Positions 52,187 through 61,167 of a stretch of DNA of 64,000 nt are shown here, one piece after another; positions within the stretch are counted from its first letter, which is position 1, and each line of letters opens with the position of its first letter. The notes under the pieces are model-generated. The model saw only the letters and a program-made list of their open reading frames with translations, ran no database searches and was not told the DNA's origin. Both the position numbers and the translations under genes were made by a program. The stretch is from Actimicrobium sp034313845 (lineage in GTDB: Bacteria; Pseudomonadota; Gammaproteobacteria; Burkholderiales; Burkholderiaceae_D): assembly GCF_034313845.1 (NCBI RefSeq), contig NZ_JAVIWN010000004.1; one strand, given 5' to 3'.

Positions 52187-52765
52187 ATGTGGCTTGATGC
52201 GTTCAAACCCAAATTGCAGAATGTGCAAATAAGCGGTGTCAGCGGTGTCAGTGGTGTCAGTCGTGGCGCAAACCCAATAGGCATAAAGGCTGGCGGGTAT
52301 TCAGCACGGCTGACACCGGGAAAAGTGGCAGGTGTCAGCGGTGTCAGTCAACGCGAAAGAATGCCATCGGCTGACACCACTGACACCGACGGACACCACG
52401 ATAAAAACAGGTGTCAGTCGATGACGAATGGCTTCAAACCCAGTAACCATGCGGGGTTTGACGGTGCGCTGACACCACTGACACCACTGACACCGCAAAA
52501 ACACTATGCGCCAGAAAACAGCGAGCTTGCCGGATCACTCTGTCAATTCCGGTTCGACCTGGTGCAATCCGATATTGATGCCGGGTATCCAGCCGACGAC
52601 CTGCACCGTGTCAATAACATTGCATGGCGACTGATTACGACGCGGGGCTACCTGTTTGATGAGGCGATCACGGCGGCGGCGCTATGGGTATCTGATAACC
52701 CGGCACATGCCGACGAAGCCACGTTCATTGACGTGATGGCACTGTTCAAGGAGATACGACTGTGA
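52187..52765 (+). CDS. hypothetical protein whose N-terminal half is encoded by iteron-like repeats
   Basis: 192 aa. The first 105 residues contain SGVSGVSGVS and TPLTPLTPQ runs produced by the repeated 8-mer GGTGTCAG and its complement. The C-terminal 85 residues look like a normal helical domain (FDLVQSDIDAGYPADDLHRVNNIAWRLITTRG). The DNA repeats probably matter more than the peptide they encode. ATG 52187 has GGGAGG upstream; ATG 52181 is an alternative. It overlaps the next gene by 4 nt. Confidence 0.65.
   Translation: MWLDAFKPKLQNVQISGVSGVSGVSRGANPIGIKAGGYSARLTPGKVAGVSGVSQRERMPSADTTDTDGHHDKNRCQSMTNGFKPSNHAGFDGALTPLTPLTPQKHYAPENSELAGSLCQFRFDLVQSDIDAGYPADDLHRVNNIAWRLITTRGYLFDEAITAAALWVSDNPAHADEATFIDVMALFKEIRL
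52235..52494. repeat. iteron-like array: twelve GGTGTCAG/CTGACACC copies
   Basis: Exact 8-mers. Forward: 52235, 52244, 52253, 52331, 52340 and 52410. Reverse: 52310, 52371, 52380, 52469, 52478 and 52487. Copies in a cluster repeat every 9 bp. The forward clusters lie left and the reverse clusters right, giving rough symmetry. P4 iterons (GGTGAACAG) are similar in length and grouping, so this is a candidate origin or copy-control region. Confidence 0.8.
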
Positions 52766-53079
52766 GTGCTCAACTGATGTTTAAACCGAATGGCGACGGC
52801 TACGATGTTTCACCGGCTGGCGTCATCTTGATAATTGCCGGGATGGTGTACGGCGAGGATCGGGCAACTATGTCACGCGCAGGTATACAGAAGTTCACGC
52901 GCTTGATTGATGACGTGCTATCGGCAGCACGGACCAATGGCTACCCGCACGAAGACATATTGCGCACACTGCTGGCACGCAACGAATCAGGGCCGCGCAT
53001 GGTGGAGATGATGCAGGCCGCATGCGACGCGGCAGGAAGCGCCACCATGGATACCGTCATCGGTCGCATGAGACAGTAA
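52762..53079 (+). CDS. hypothetical element protein
   Basis: 105 aa with a GTG start at 52762 behind AAGGAG and a 4-nt overlap with the previous gene. Sequence is helical (VILIIAGMVYGEDRATMSRAGIQKFTRLIDDVLSAARTNG). No family recognised. It ends the replication operon. Confidence 0.65.
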   Translation: MSAQLMFKPNGDGYDVSPAGVILIIAGMVYGEDRATMSRAGIQKFTRLIDDVLSAARTNGYPHEDILRTLLARNESGPRMVEMMQAACDAAGSATMDTVIGRMRQ

Positions 53080-54224
53080 CGCCGACTGTTACAGCGTAAC
53101 GACTATCGAGACCGTCAGTTCGGAACACCAGTTCGGCGGGACGGTACAAGCGCAACCCGGCGAGGTGTTTTGCAGAGAACAGCGGGGATGCAGCAAAAGC
53201 ACCGAGAACCCCGAATCAGGGGCGACGGACTTCGATCCAAGCCGGTTGACATGCTGGGTCGTTTCTATTGGCGCATCGGCTGGTGTCGCCATTGAAAAAC
53301 AATCAACTTCAATCAAAGGCGCATGCCTTGCCGACTGTTCGCCAGGCATATTGAAACGCCACACCATGAAGGATCACCGAACCCCAACATTACCCCAAGG
53401 GTTCGGGGCATCGAACGTCAACATTACAGCAAGGGTTCATGCCATCGAACGGCAAGGTTACGGCAAGGGTATGCAGTAGCTTGACGGCCTGGAACAGTAA
53501 GGTTCAATCTAAAGTAGGATGAAATAGAATCAATTTCGCCAGCATCGAAAATCAAACCGAATGGCACAGATCGGGCCGTCAATGATGGACGGACGGCATA
53601 GGCGGGTAAAAAGTCTGCGACTGCTGGCGCGCAGGACCGTCTCGCTCCTTCAGTTAAACGCTAACCCACAAAACGCCTCGCGTGCGCGCGCGAGACCGGC
53701 AGAATTAGCCAAGGCTAGCTAGCCAAGAAAACCGCCATTTATTGCGTCAGCTTCGAACGCTACAACTGAACTACGGCACGGGGAGGTTACGGGTAGGAGT
53801 TGCGCCGTCGAATTAATCAAACAGCGTGGCGAGGCTGTGAGTCATTGCATGGGGCAGGTTTCAAACAACACCATGTAGCCGCAAGCGGGTAGGCGGGTAA
53901 AAACTCAAAACCTTGTTAAAGCGGGTACCGTGTATGCCTCTTTGCGCACACAACCGCGTAATGAAACTATTTTTCAAGATGGCTGAAACGATAGGACGAA
54001 GCCGACCCGATGACGGCGCGACATTGCACCCAGGCCGGGGGGAGTGGAAAACTCTAAACGGCTCGGCTCCTGACCGTCATCGAACCTATTTTTTTTCGTC
54101 CTCAAAATTCATGTTTTTCGATGCCGATCAGATTCATAAGGGATCAACCAGTCATCACGTAAGCAACGCTGACTTATCCGGTATTATCCTGTCTTGCTGC
54201 GTGTCAAATAAGAGACACATTCAA
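53080..54224. other. right-end non-coding region of the element
   Basis: About 1.1 kb with only unconvincing short frames. It holds three 34-bp tandem repeats (53375-53476), a 14-bp direct repeat TAGGCGGGTAAAAA at 53599 and 53890, a perfect palindrome GGCTAGCTAGCC at 53713-53724, and an inverted pair CGATGACGG (54008-54016) / CCGTCATCG (54074-54082) followed by T8. Possible roles are packaging, replication control or unrecognised RNA. Confidence 0.65.
53375..53476 (+). repeat. three 34-bp tandem imperfect repeats
   Basis: Units start at 53375, 53409 and 53443. Each has the pattern CAYCGAAC...TTAC..CAAGGGT. The unit length is not a multiple of 3, so the repeats are non-coding in origin. Confidence 0.85.
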
Positions 54225-54225
54225 T

Positions 54226-54248
54226 TTTGTTGGTATTTTTGTTGGTAC
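54226..54248 (+). repeat. integrase arm-type sites, right end
   Basis: TTTGTTGGTAT at 54226-54236 and TTTGTTGGTAC at 54238-54248, the same 11-mer with the same 12-bp offset as at the left end. Confidence 0.75.
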
Positions 54249-54306
54249 TTTTTTTTATTTGATTCTTAGAACCCAGCATCTATGCGGGTTTCAAGCGTGA
54301 ATGGGG

Positions 54307-54324
54307 TTCCGGCTCCCGCACCAA
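54307..54324 (+). other. attR core
   Basis: TTCCGGCTCCCGCACCAA, the tRNA-Leu 3' end with one G missing relative to attL. It marks the right junction; core chromosome resumes after it. Confidence 0.7.
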
Positions 54325-54452
54325 ACGTATTCGAGTAGATCCAAGCGACATCAAGCAAATTGAACAGTCAGTTAATCGTATAAATTTTATATACAGTTAC
54401 CTGCCTGTTTTTTTTCGCCTGCTGCTTTTGTAATTTCATCCCTGGAGCCACG

Positions 54453-55358
54453 ATGCCGGTATCACTCGATCAGTTGCTGGTCATTGGAATTTCTTCTCGT
54501 GCATTGTTCGACCTTGAAGTCGAAGAAGCGCTGTTTCAGCAGCACGGACTTGAAGCCTACCGCCAGCATCAGATCGATCATGAAGATCAAATCCTGCAAC
54601 TCGGCGCTGGTTTCGCACTGGTGCGGGCTCTGTTGAAACTCAACGTACTGACGCACAACAAGCGCTTCGTCGAAGTGGTCATCATGTCGCGTAATTCGTC
54701 GGAAACCTCGATGCGTATTTTTAATTCGATTACGTACCATGACCTCGACATCACGCGCGCGGTTTTGTCAGGTGGCGCACCACTGGCTCCTTACCTGCAC
54801 GCCTTCAATGTCAGCCTGTTCCTGTCGCTGCATGAAGACGATGTGCAAGCCGCTGTTGACAGTGGCGTGGCTGCTGCCCTGCTCTATCAGAAACCTGAGA
54901 ATGTATTGGAGGAACTGGATCAGATCCGAATAGCCTTCGATGGCGATGCCGTGATCTTCTCGGATGAGTCAGAACGCATTTACCAGACGCAAGGTATCGA
55001 AGCATTTGAACGGCACGAACGTGAGAACGCACTGAAGCCATTACCCGAAGGACCCTTTGCGCGTTTGCTCAAGGCGCTGTCATTTATCCAGAATAATTTC
55101 AAGGCGGCGGATGGGCGCGCGCGTCCGATTCGTACTGCCTTGGTGACAGCGCGTTCGTCCCCTGCGCATGAACGCGTGATTCGTACATTGCGCGCTTGGG
55201 ACGTGACGATAGACGAAACATTTTTCATGGGGGGCGTGGCGAAGTCAGATGTGCTGGCCGCATTTCGTCCGCATATGTTTTTTGATGATCAGCCGGGCCA
55301 TTGCGATCGGGCATCGACCATCGTGCCGACTGGCCGTGTGCCGCTGAAGCTGCTGTAA
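54453..55358 (+). CDS. cytosolic 5'-nucleotidase (PF06189-like)
   Basis: 301 aa. It starts MPVSLDQLLVIGISSRALFDLEVEEALF, the family's usual opening. FDGDAVIFSDESERIY in the middle holds the Asp motif of the HAD-like fold, and HMFFDDQPGHCDRAS near the C-terminus supplies the second acidic pair. It should hydrolyse nucleoside monophosphates in the cytoplasm. The ATG at 54453 follows TGGAG. It is the first core gene after the element and is followed by a strong bidirectional terminator. Confidence 0.85.
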   Translation: MPVSLDQLLVIGISSRALFDLEVEEALFQQHGLEAYRQHQIDHEDQILQLGAGFALVRALLKLNVLTHNKRFVEVVIMSRNSSETSMRIFNSITYHDLDITRAVLSGGAPLAPYLHAFNVSLFLSLHEDDVQAAVDSGVAAALLYQKPENVLEELDQIRIAFDGDAVIFSDESERIYQTQGIEAFERHERENALKPLPEGPFARLLKALSFIQNNFKAADGRARPIRTALVTARSSPAHERVIRTLRAWDVTIDETFFMGGVAKSDVLAAFRPHMFFDDQPGHCDRASTIVPTGRVPLKLL

Positions 55359-55387
55359 CTGTCATCGCATACGGATCGGTCGGGCAA

Positions 55388-55426
55388 AAAAAAAGCCGGC
55401 AGCTAAATTGGCTGCCGGCTTTTTTT
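55388..55426. terminator. bidirectional intrinsic terminator
   Basis: Inverted repeat AGCCGGCAGC / GCTGCCGGCT with A- and T-tracts on the two sides, between the convergent 5'-nucleotidase and maeB genes. Confidence 0.95.
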
Positions 55427-55436
55427 AGTACCGTTC

Positions 55437-57749
55437 TTAGCGTTCTGCGATCGCGTCGACCACACACAGTGCCGTCATGTTGACGATACGGCGCACCGTC
55501 GCCGATGGCGTCAGGATATGCACGGCCCTGGCACAACCAAGCAGGATGGGACCGATCGCCACGCCATTACCAGCGGCAACCTTGAGCAGGTTGTAGGCGA
55601 TGTTGGCTGAATCCATGTTTGGCATGACCAGCAGATTGGCATCTCCCTTGAGCGGTGAATCCGGCATCATCTTGTTGCGCAACTTGCTGTCGAGTGCAGC
55701 ATCGCCGTGCATTTCACCATCGACCTCAAGATCGGGCGCATCGCGCTGGATGATCGCCAGTGCCGCACGCATTTTCTTGGCCGACTCGGAGTTGCTAGAG
55801 CCGAAACTGGAGTGCGAGAGTAATGCCGCGCGTGGATACAGCCCGAATCGACGCATCTCTTCCGCTGCCATGATGGTGATTTCAGCCAACTGTTCCGCAG
55901 TTGGATTTTCATTCACATGCGTGTCGACCAATACCAATTGACGATCCGGCAAAATCAGGCCGTTCATCGCGGCATACACATTGACACCCTCGCGCTTGCC
56001 CAGTACCTGATCGATGTAATGCAAGTGCAAGGCCGTTGTGCCGAAGGTGCCGCAGATCATGCCATCCGCGTGATTTTTGTGAATCATCATCGCGCCGATT
56101 AGCGTGTGGCGACGACGCATCTCGAGCTTGGCCCATTGCTCCGTCCCACCCTGGCGCCGCGTGATAGCAAGATATGACTGCCAGAAGTCACGATAACGCT
56201 CGTCATGGTCCGGGTTGATCACCTCGAAATCGACATCTGGCTTGAGACGCAGTCCAAATTTGGCGATCCGCTGCATCAGTACCGCAGGCCGACCGACCAG
56301 AATTGGCTTGGCCAGTCGTTCGTCGACGATTACCTGCACTGCGCGCAGGACCCGCTCCTCTTCGCCTTCTGGGTAGATGATGCGTTTGAGTTCGTCTGGT
56401 GCGTTCTTGGCCAACTGGAACAGTGGCTTCATGAAGGTACCGCTGTGATAGACAAACTGCTGCAGACGATCAACGTATGCCTGCATGTCCGTGATCGGAC
56501 GCGCAGCCACACCTGAATCAGCAGCAGCCTTGGCCACGGCCGGTGCGATCTTCATCATCAGACGCGGATCAAATGGCTTAGGAATCAGGTATTCACGACC
56601 AAAGCTCAGATTCTCGATGCCATAGGTGCTGGCAACGATATCGGACTGTTCAGCCTGCGCCAGTTCGGCGATTGCATGAACCGACGCGATTTCCATTTCG
56701 CGCGTAATCGTGGTGGCACCGCAATCAAGCGCACCACGGAAAATATACGGGAAACACAAGACGTTATTGACCTGGTTAGGGTAGTCCGAACGACCAGTCG
56801 CGATAATGGCATCCCCGCGGACCGCCATGACTTCCTCTGGCAAAATTTCCGGCGTCGGATTAGCTAATGCGAATACCAACGGGTTCGCTGCCATGCCCTT
56901 GACCATATCCTGTTTCAGGACGCCACCGGCAGATAAGCCCAGGAAAATGTCTGCACCGGGCATGACGTCAGCCAGCGACCGCGCGTCGGTAACTTGCGCA
57001 AAGCGGTCCTTATCGGGGTCCATCAGTTCGACGCGGCCCTGGTACACCACGCCGGCCAGATCGGTCACATAAATATTCTTGATCGGAAATCCAAGGTCAA
57101 CGATCAGGTCCAGACAAGCCAGTGCAGCAGCACCGGCTCCGCTGACGACCAATTTGCACTCCTTGATGTCCTTGCCGACGACTTTCAAGCCGTTCAATAT
57201 TGCGGCACCTACGATGATCGCCGTGCCATGCTGATCATCATGGAACACTGGAATTTTCATCCGGTCGCGCAACTTGCGTTCAATATAAAAGCACTCCGGG
57301 GCCTTGATATCTTCCAGATTGATGCCGCCAAATGTTGGCTCCAGCGACGCAATGATGTCGCACAATTTATCCGGATCAAGTTCATTGATCTCAATATCGA
57401 AGACATCGATACCGGCGAATTTTTTAAACAGTACGCCTTTGCCCTCCATGACCGGCTTGGAGGCGAGTGGACCAATATTTCCCAGGCCAAGCACCGCGGT
57501 ACCGTTGGTAATGACAGCAACCAGATTACCGCGTGCGGTGTAGCGAAATGCATTGGCCGGGTCGGCAACGATTTCTTCGCAGGCCGCAGCGACACCAGGC
57601 GAATACGCCAGGGCAAGGTCGCGCTGATTGGTCAGTTGTTTCGTGGGGGTGACGCTGATTTTGCCGGGAGTGGGAAACTCGTGGTACTCGAGAGCAGCCT
57701 GACGTAGTTGCTGGCGAATTTCTTCCTTCTTCTCGATCATCGAATCCAT
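55437..57749 (-). CDS. maeB: NADP-dependent malic enzyme with phosphotransacetylase-like domain
   Basis: 770 aa. The N-terminal malic enzyme half (residues 1-430) contains the active-site GTAVLGLGNIGPLASKPVMEGK, FHDDQHGTAIIV and SGAGAAALACLDLI. The C-terminal phosphotransacetylase-like half (about 435-770) acts as a regulatory domain in known MaeB. It makes pyruvate, CO2 and NADPH from malate. I chose ATG 57749 for its AGGAAGG site; ATG 57776 lacks one. Confidence 0.95.
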   Translation of the reverse strand: MDSMIEKKEEIRQQLRQAALEYHEFPTPGKISVTPTKQLTNQRDLALAYSPGVAAACEEIVADPANAFRYTARGNLVAVITNGTAVLGLGNIGPLASKPVMEGKGVLFKKFAGIDVFDIEINELDPDKLCDIIASLEPTFGGINLEDIKAPECFYIERKLRDRMKIPVFHDDQHGTAIIVGAAILNGLKVVGKDIKECKLVVSGAGAAALACLDLIVDLGFPIKNIYVTDLAGVVYQGRVELMDPDKDRFAQVTDARSLADVMPGADIFLGLSAGGVLKQDMVKGMAANPLVFALANPTPEILPEEVMAVRGDAIIATGRSDYPNQVNNVLCFPYIFRGALDCGATTITREMEIASVHAIAELAQAEQSDIVASTYGIENLSFGREYLIPKPFDPRLMMKIAPAVAKAAADSGVAARPITDMQAYVDRLQQFVYHSGTFMKPLFQLAKNAPDELKRIIYPEGEEERVLRAVQVIVDERLAKPILVGRPAVLMQRIAKFGLRLKPDVDFEVINPDHDERYRDFWQSYLAITRRQGGTEQWAKLEMRRRHTLIGAMMIHKNHADGMICGTFGTTALHLHYIDQVLGKREGVNVYAAMNGLILPDRQLVLVDTHVNENPTAEQLAEITIMAAEEMRRFGLYPRAALLSHSSFGSSNSESAKKMRAALAIIQRDAPDLEVDGEMHGDAALDSKLRNKMMPDSPLKGDANLLVMPNMDSANIAYNLLKVAAGNGVAIGPILLGCARAVHILTPSATVRRIVNMTALCVVDAIAER

Positions 57750-58178
57750 CTCTGCAGCCTTCCTGTTGAGTTTCATAACGTGGTCTTGAATTTTAGCAGA
57801 GGCGACAGTGCGTTCTTATACGTATTTGTACCATTGCTGATCTTTTCAAATCATTACCTCGTATGCAAATAGCCGGAAAGCACCTCATGAAGCCAGTTAC
57901 CGACGACTCTTTATCGATCTGATGGTTATCAAATTGCTGCCGTCGGAACTGCTCAATCATGGTGTTAATGGGGCGAACACGATCGGGCACAAGTTATGTA
58001 TCGAGATTATTTTGTGTCAGGCAACTTCTCGCAGAGGGCGACAATTGACTCGATTGTGATAGCAGGGAGGAGCGGACTACGACTCGAACATACGGGGCGA
58101 CAAATCAACCTTAGGAAGCGCGTTATCAACAGTGCTTGTCGTGTCAAAAGAAACCGTACAGGATATTTGCTTTGCTAA
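57750..58178. other. intergenic region, no gene seen
   Basis: About 430 bp between maeB and the secretin gene. Short frames on both strands have no family features. The part near 57750 should hold the maeB promoter. I see no repeat or RNA structure of note. Confidence 0.6.
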
Positions 58179-60293
58179 TTATTGCCGATAACGCAGTAAA
58201 AGCACCTTCTGCTTTTCTTTCTTCATATCTTTTGTCGTAACAGCCTTGTTGTCATCTGTCTGCACAAAAGTACGTTGAGGCACATTGGGCATCATGTCGT
58301 TCGACGCAACCACCTCGCTGACTTGCGCGCGCTTGAGTGCCCTCAGAACGGTTGCGGGTGCCGGCCCCCTAACCGTGGAAGCATTGACGGAAGGCGATAC
58401 TTTCGACTCTGGCTGTTGCAAGGAGGATTCAACAAACGAACCAGATGCCGCTGGTGTTGTAATGCGTTTGTCCTGTTGCGGCGGAAGCGGCAATTGTGGC
58501 GTGTTTTTTAGATCGCGTTCTGCTTGCAATACCTCCCGTGCACGCTCGTCGATTGCGGACTGTCGATTCGCTTGTATGCCGGTCATCCCGGAAATCCTTG
58601 GCGTGATCAGGAAAAGTCGCTCGCGATTACTCACACTGTCGGAGTTATTCTGAAAAAGGCCGCCAAGAACCGGAAGGTCGCCCAAAACTGGAATTTTTTG
58701 ATGATTTTTTGTCTTCGCCTCCGAATGATATCCACCAATCAGCAAAGTATGTTCTGGTTCAACGATCGCCTGTGTCGTGATCGTCGATCGGGTCACATTT
58801 GTACTGCTGGCAGCTTCAACAGAAAAAGCACCATCTTCTATATTGATATCGAGCCGGACTCGGGTTAGTGATCCTTCCCGGACGATTCGTGGAGTGACTT
58901 TCAGCATTGTGCCGACATTCACGTTTGCGAGATCAACAACGCGTTCTCCGACCAAAGGCAAATAGCGACTCTGGCTTAAGTCAAGAACAGCGGCAATGTT
59001 TTCTAGCGTTGAAATAGTGGGCTTGGCCAGCACTCGAGCATCACCTTTATTTTCCATTGCAGTCAATCTCGCATAAAAATTTGCTGCATTTTTAATTAAT
59101 AGCGTCGATCCTGATACGGGTAATGTCATGCCTTTTGAGTCGGTGGAAGTGCCATTAAATGTCGCACCGATACTACCTAAGTTAAATCCCCATTCTGCGC
59201 CAAGTTGATTAAGCTGGGTACGATCGATATCGACGATCAATGCTTCAATTTCAATTTGTTGAGGCTCGATGTCTAGCTCGGAAATCAATGCCTGATACAT
59301 CGCACGCTTGTCACCACTGTCATAAATGATGATCGCATTGAGCGACTGATCAGCATCAATACGAACGCCCTGCGTCTTTGGACGAGTCGAACGTCTTGGG
59401 TCGTCACCGTCGCCATCTTCGTTACGGAAATCCTTATTGTTATCACGACTACTGCCAAGCAGAGCCTGACTCGACTCGCCTGTTCTGGAGGTAGTCAGTA
59501 CTTTCGCACTGCCGCGCCCCAATTTTCCTTGCCTCGAACGCTTATCGCTACTGACAGAAATATCTTCAGAGGAAATTAAACTACGTGCATCTGAGGAATT
59601 CAGCAGCCCCGACAGGATAGTTTTAACGCCTGGAATTACGTTATCAGCTTGCCCGCGAGTACTAATCGTTCTGTCAGTAGCACTGGCATATTTCAACCGG
59701 AACACCATCAACTGCTTTTCCACGATGACATTTTTTTTGCTTTCACCAGCAGGCAATAATGTTTCGCGAACTAATTCAACATATTTTCTAGGACCGCTTA
59801 CCAGCACTATTCCTTCGTCGGGCATTTCGCCCCATCCAAAACGGGTATCGAACAATCCCAGACCAATTAATGCAGCCTTCGAGTTCATTACGGCATCTTC
59901 ACCGACCTCGATGCGCATGGACGTGACATCGCTGGAACCGACAACGTATAAAGTATCGTTATAGACAAACCACCGAAATTCATACTTTGCACCTAATCGA
60001 TTTAAAAATTCAGAACCATTACCAGCTTGAAATCTGCCATGAAGTGAAGTGCCCATTGGCATTGAACTTTGAAGTTTCACACCATAGGTTGTACTAAATT
60101 CCTGTAGAACATCTGACAAGGTCATTCCACTCGCATTAATACCAAAACCAGTATCCTTCCAGCTCACCGGCACAGCGGCATTTGCTCCCGTCAAAACACA
60201 CAAGAAAAAAGATATGACAAAACAAATAACCAGACGAATTCTAGCGTAATGCGCGATTCTGAAACCTGGGATCGAACGCGTTACGCTAAGCAT
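58179..60293 (-). CDS. sctC: type III secretion outer-membrane secretin SctC
   Basis: 704 aa. A signal segment (IRLVICFVISFFLCVLTGANAA) follows the ATG at 60293, which has AGGA upstream; a GTG at 60347 is less likely. N-terminal secretin N0/N1-type domains (ASGMTLSDVLQEFSTTYGVKLQ) and a C-terminal secretin domain (FYARLTAMENKGDARVLAKPTISTLENIAAV, VGTMLKVTPRIV, VLGDLPVLGGLFQN) match YscC/HrcC-type proteins. No other export-apparatus gene is nearby. The gene is AT-richer than the surrounding genome. Confidence 0.88.
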   Translation of the reverse strand: MLSVTRSIPGFRIAHYARIRLVICFVISFFLCVLTGANAAVPVSWKDTGFGINASGMTLSDVLQEFSTTYGVKLQSSMPMGTSLHGRFQAGNGSEFLNRLGAKYEFRWFVYNDTLYVVGSSDVTSMRIEVGEDAVMNSKAALIGLGLFDTRFGWGEMPDEGIVLVSGPRKYVELVRETLLPAGESKKNVIVEKQLMVFRLKYASATDRTISTRGQADNVIPGVKTILSGLLNSSDARSLISSEDISVSSDKRSRQGKLGRGSAKVLTTSRTGESSQALLGSSRDNNKDFRNEDGDGDDPRRSTRPKTQGVRIDADQSLNAIIIYDSGDKRAMYQALISELDIEPQQIEIEALIVDIDRTQLNQLGAEWGFNLGSIGATFNGTSTDSKGMTLPVSGSTLLIKNAANFYARLTAMENKGDARVLAKPTISTLENIAAVLDLSQSRYLPLVGERVVDLANVNVGTMLKVTPRIVREGSLTRVRLDINIEDGAFSVEAASSTNVTRSTITTQAIVEPEHTLLIGGYHSEAKTKNHQKIPVLGDLPVLGGLFQNNSDSVSNRERLFLITPRISGMTGIQANRQSAIDERAREVLQAERDLKNTPQLPLPPQQDKRITTPAASGSFVESSLQQPESKVSPSVNASTVRGPAPATVLRALKRAQVSEVVASNDMMPNVPQRTFVQTDDNKAVTTKDMKKEKQKVLLLRYRQ

Positions 60294-60360
60294 AAACTGT
60301 CCTATTCGTGCCGTAGGTATGGAATAAATTCGGTGAATGAGTGTCACTAACTGACATCAT

Positions 60361-60771
60361 TTAGCGGCCAAGCAAACTCCGGATACGTTGCTCTTCCCGC
60401 AATGGAAAAGAATTATGTGGTGTTGAAGTCTTATTTATTAATAGTTCAGGGAAATAACGATCTCGTTGATTCAATATTTTTTCTAACGCTGGTTCCGCTT
60501 CACACCATGACTTAACCGAAGGCAACCATTGCGATAGCAATAATCTTCCGTCGCCGTCATCAATTCCAAGACCCGCATCAAACAAAAGTGTCATTGCAAA
60601 GCCTGACTCTAGAAAACTTGACATAGAAGAAGATGAGTATTTATTTGAAAGCTCGGTACTTAAGGCGGCGCCTTCAGGGAATATCTGCAGACAGACGGCT
60701 ACATCGTCAAACAATACGGTTTCATTTAGAGGTAATTTTGCCAGAATTTCATCTATGCCACGATCTTCCAT
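60361..60771 (-). CDS. hypothetical protein, possibly a type III chaperone
   Basis: 136 aa, acidic, starting MEDRGIDEILAKLPLNETVLFDDVAVCLQIFPE. Its size and acidity would suit a type III secretion chaperone, and it lies just upstream of sctC on the same strand, but no motif proves this. ATG 60771 lies 4 nt after the preceding stop; ATG 60789 is an alternative. AT-rich. Confidence 0.6.
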   Translation of the reverse strand: MEDRGIDEILAKLPLNETVLFDDVAVCLQIFPEGAALSTELSNKYSSSSMSSFLESGFAMTLLFDAGLGIDDGDGRLLLSQWLPSVKSWCEAEPALEKILNQRDRYFPELLINKTSTPHNSFPLREEQRIRSLLGR

Positions 60772-60775
60772 GATT

Positions 60776-61003
60776 TCACTTCGCTTCATTCATTACAGTT
60801 TTTTTCCCTTTTTCATACAATTTTAAGTAAGCCTCCGTTGCCTGTTGCGTTACTAGACGTTTTTGGAAAGATTTTAAAAATTCAGCTGGATCGGGATCTT
60901 CTCCACGCATATTTCTCGCCATGTAATCGTTAATTTTATCGTTCTCGTGATCGTAACGTGCATCCAACCGTGCAAATACCGGATTGAGTTCAGCTGCCGA
61001 CAT
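60776..61003 (-). CDS. small hypothetical protein, possibly type III secretion-related
   Basis: 75 aa, helical and charged, MSAAELNPVFARLDARYDHENDKINDYMARN... behind an ideal AAGGAGG. The size is near that of needle or inner-rod subunits (SctF/SctI), and the DPAEFLKSFQKRLVTQQATEAYLKLYEKG segment recalls them faintly, but the identity is unproven. It is the first gene of the three-gene block ending with sctC. Confidence 0.55.
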   Translation of the reverse strand: MSAAELNPVFARLDARYDHENDKINDYMARNMRGEDPDPAEFLKSFQKRLVTQQATEAYLKLYEKGKKTVMNEAK

Positions 61004-61167
61004 ATAGCCTCCTTAAGGTAATTTTTACGTGATCCTTGTTCATGAGTAGCACCTGGAGATTTTTAGTTCAATTTGACTAACAATTTTATGAAGTTGGATA
61101 GCCTGCGGTATGGACCTCAGTTACCTGACGCCCCATCAATTTCAACCCATTCACGTTAAGCCTTGTC

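Larger units (their letters stand above)
45856..54324 (+). mobile_element. integrated satellite-like element in tRNA-Leu(CAA)
   Basis: About 8.5 kb bounded by a duplicated tRNA 3' end (attL 45856, attR 54307). It contains a tyrosine integrase next to the tRNA, an AlpA-type regulator, a primase/helicase operon with iteron-like repeats, one AT-rich cargo gene and no capsid, tail or conjugation genes. Pairs of TTTGTTGGTA repeats with the same 12-bp offset occur at both ends. The layout resembles P4-type phage satellites (inference). Confidence 0.85.

Noticed and set aside
53375..53476. Possible CRISPR array
   Set aside because: Only three contiguous imperfect units with no spacers, and no cas genes in the window.
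53165..53479. 104-codon frame across the 34-bp repeats
   Set aside because: The repeat unit is not a multiple of three, so the peptide does not repeat; there is no ribosome site or family feature.
53913..54269. 118-codon frame at the right end of the element
   Set aside because: It runs through the inverted repeat, T-run and integrase arm sites and has a random-looking composition.
57793..58178. Two short frames between maeB and sctC
   Set aside because: About 60 codons each, on opposite strands, without ribosome sites or known motifs.
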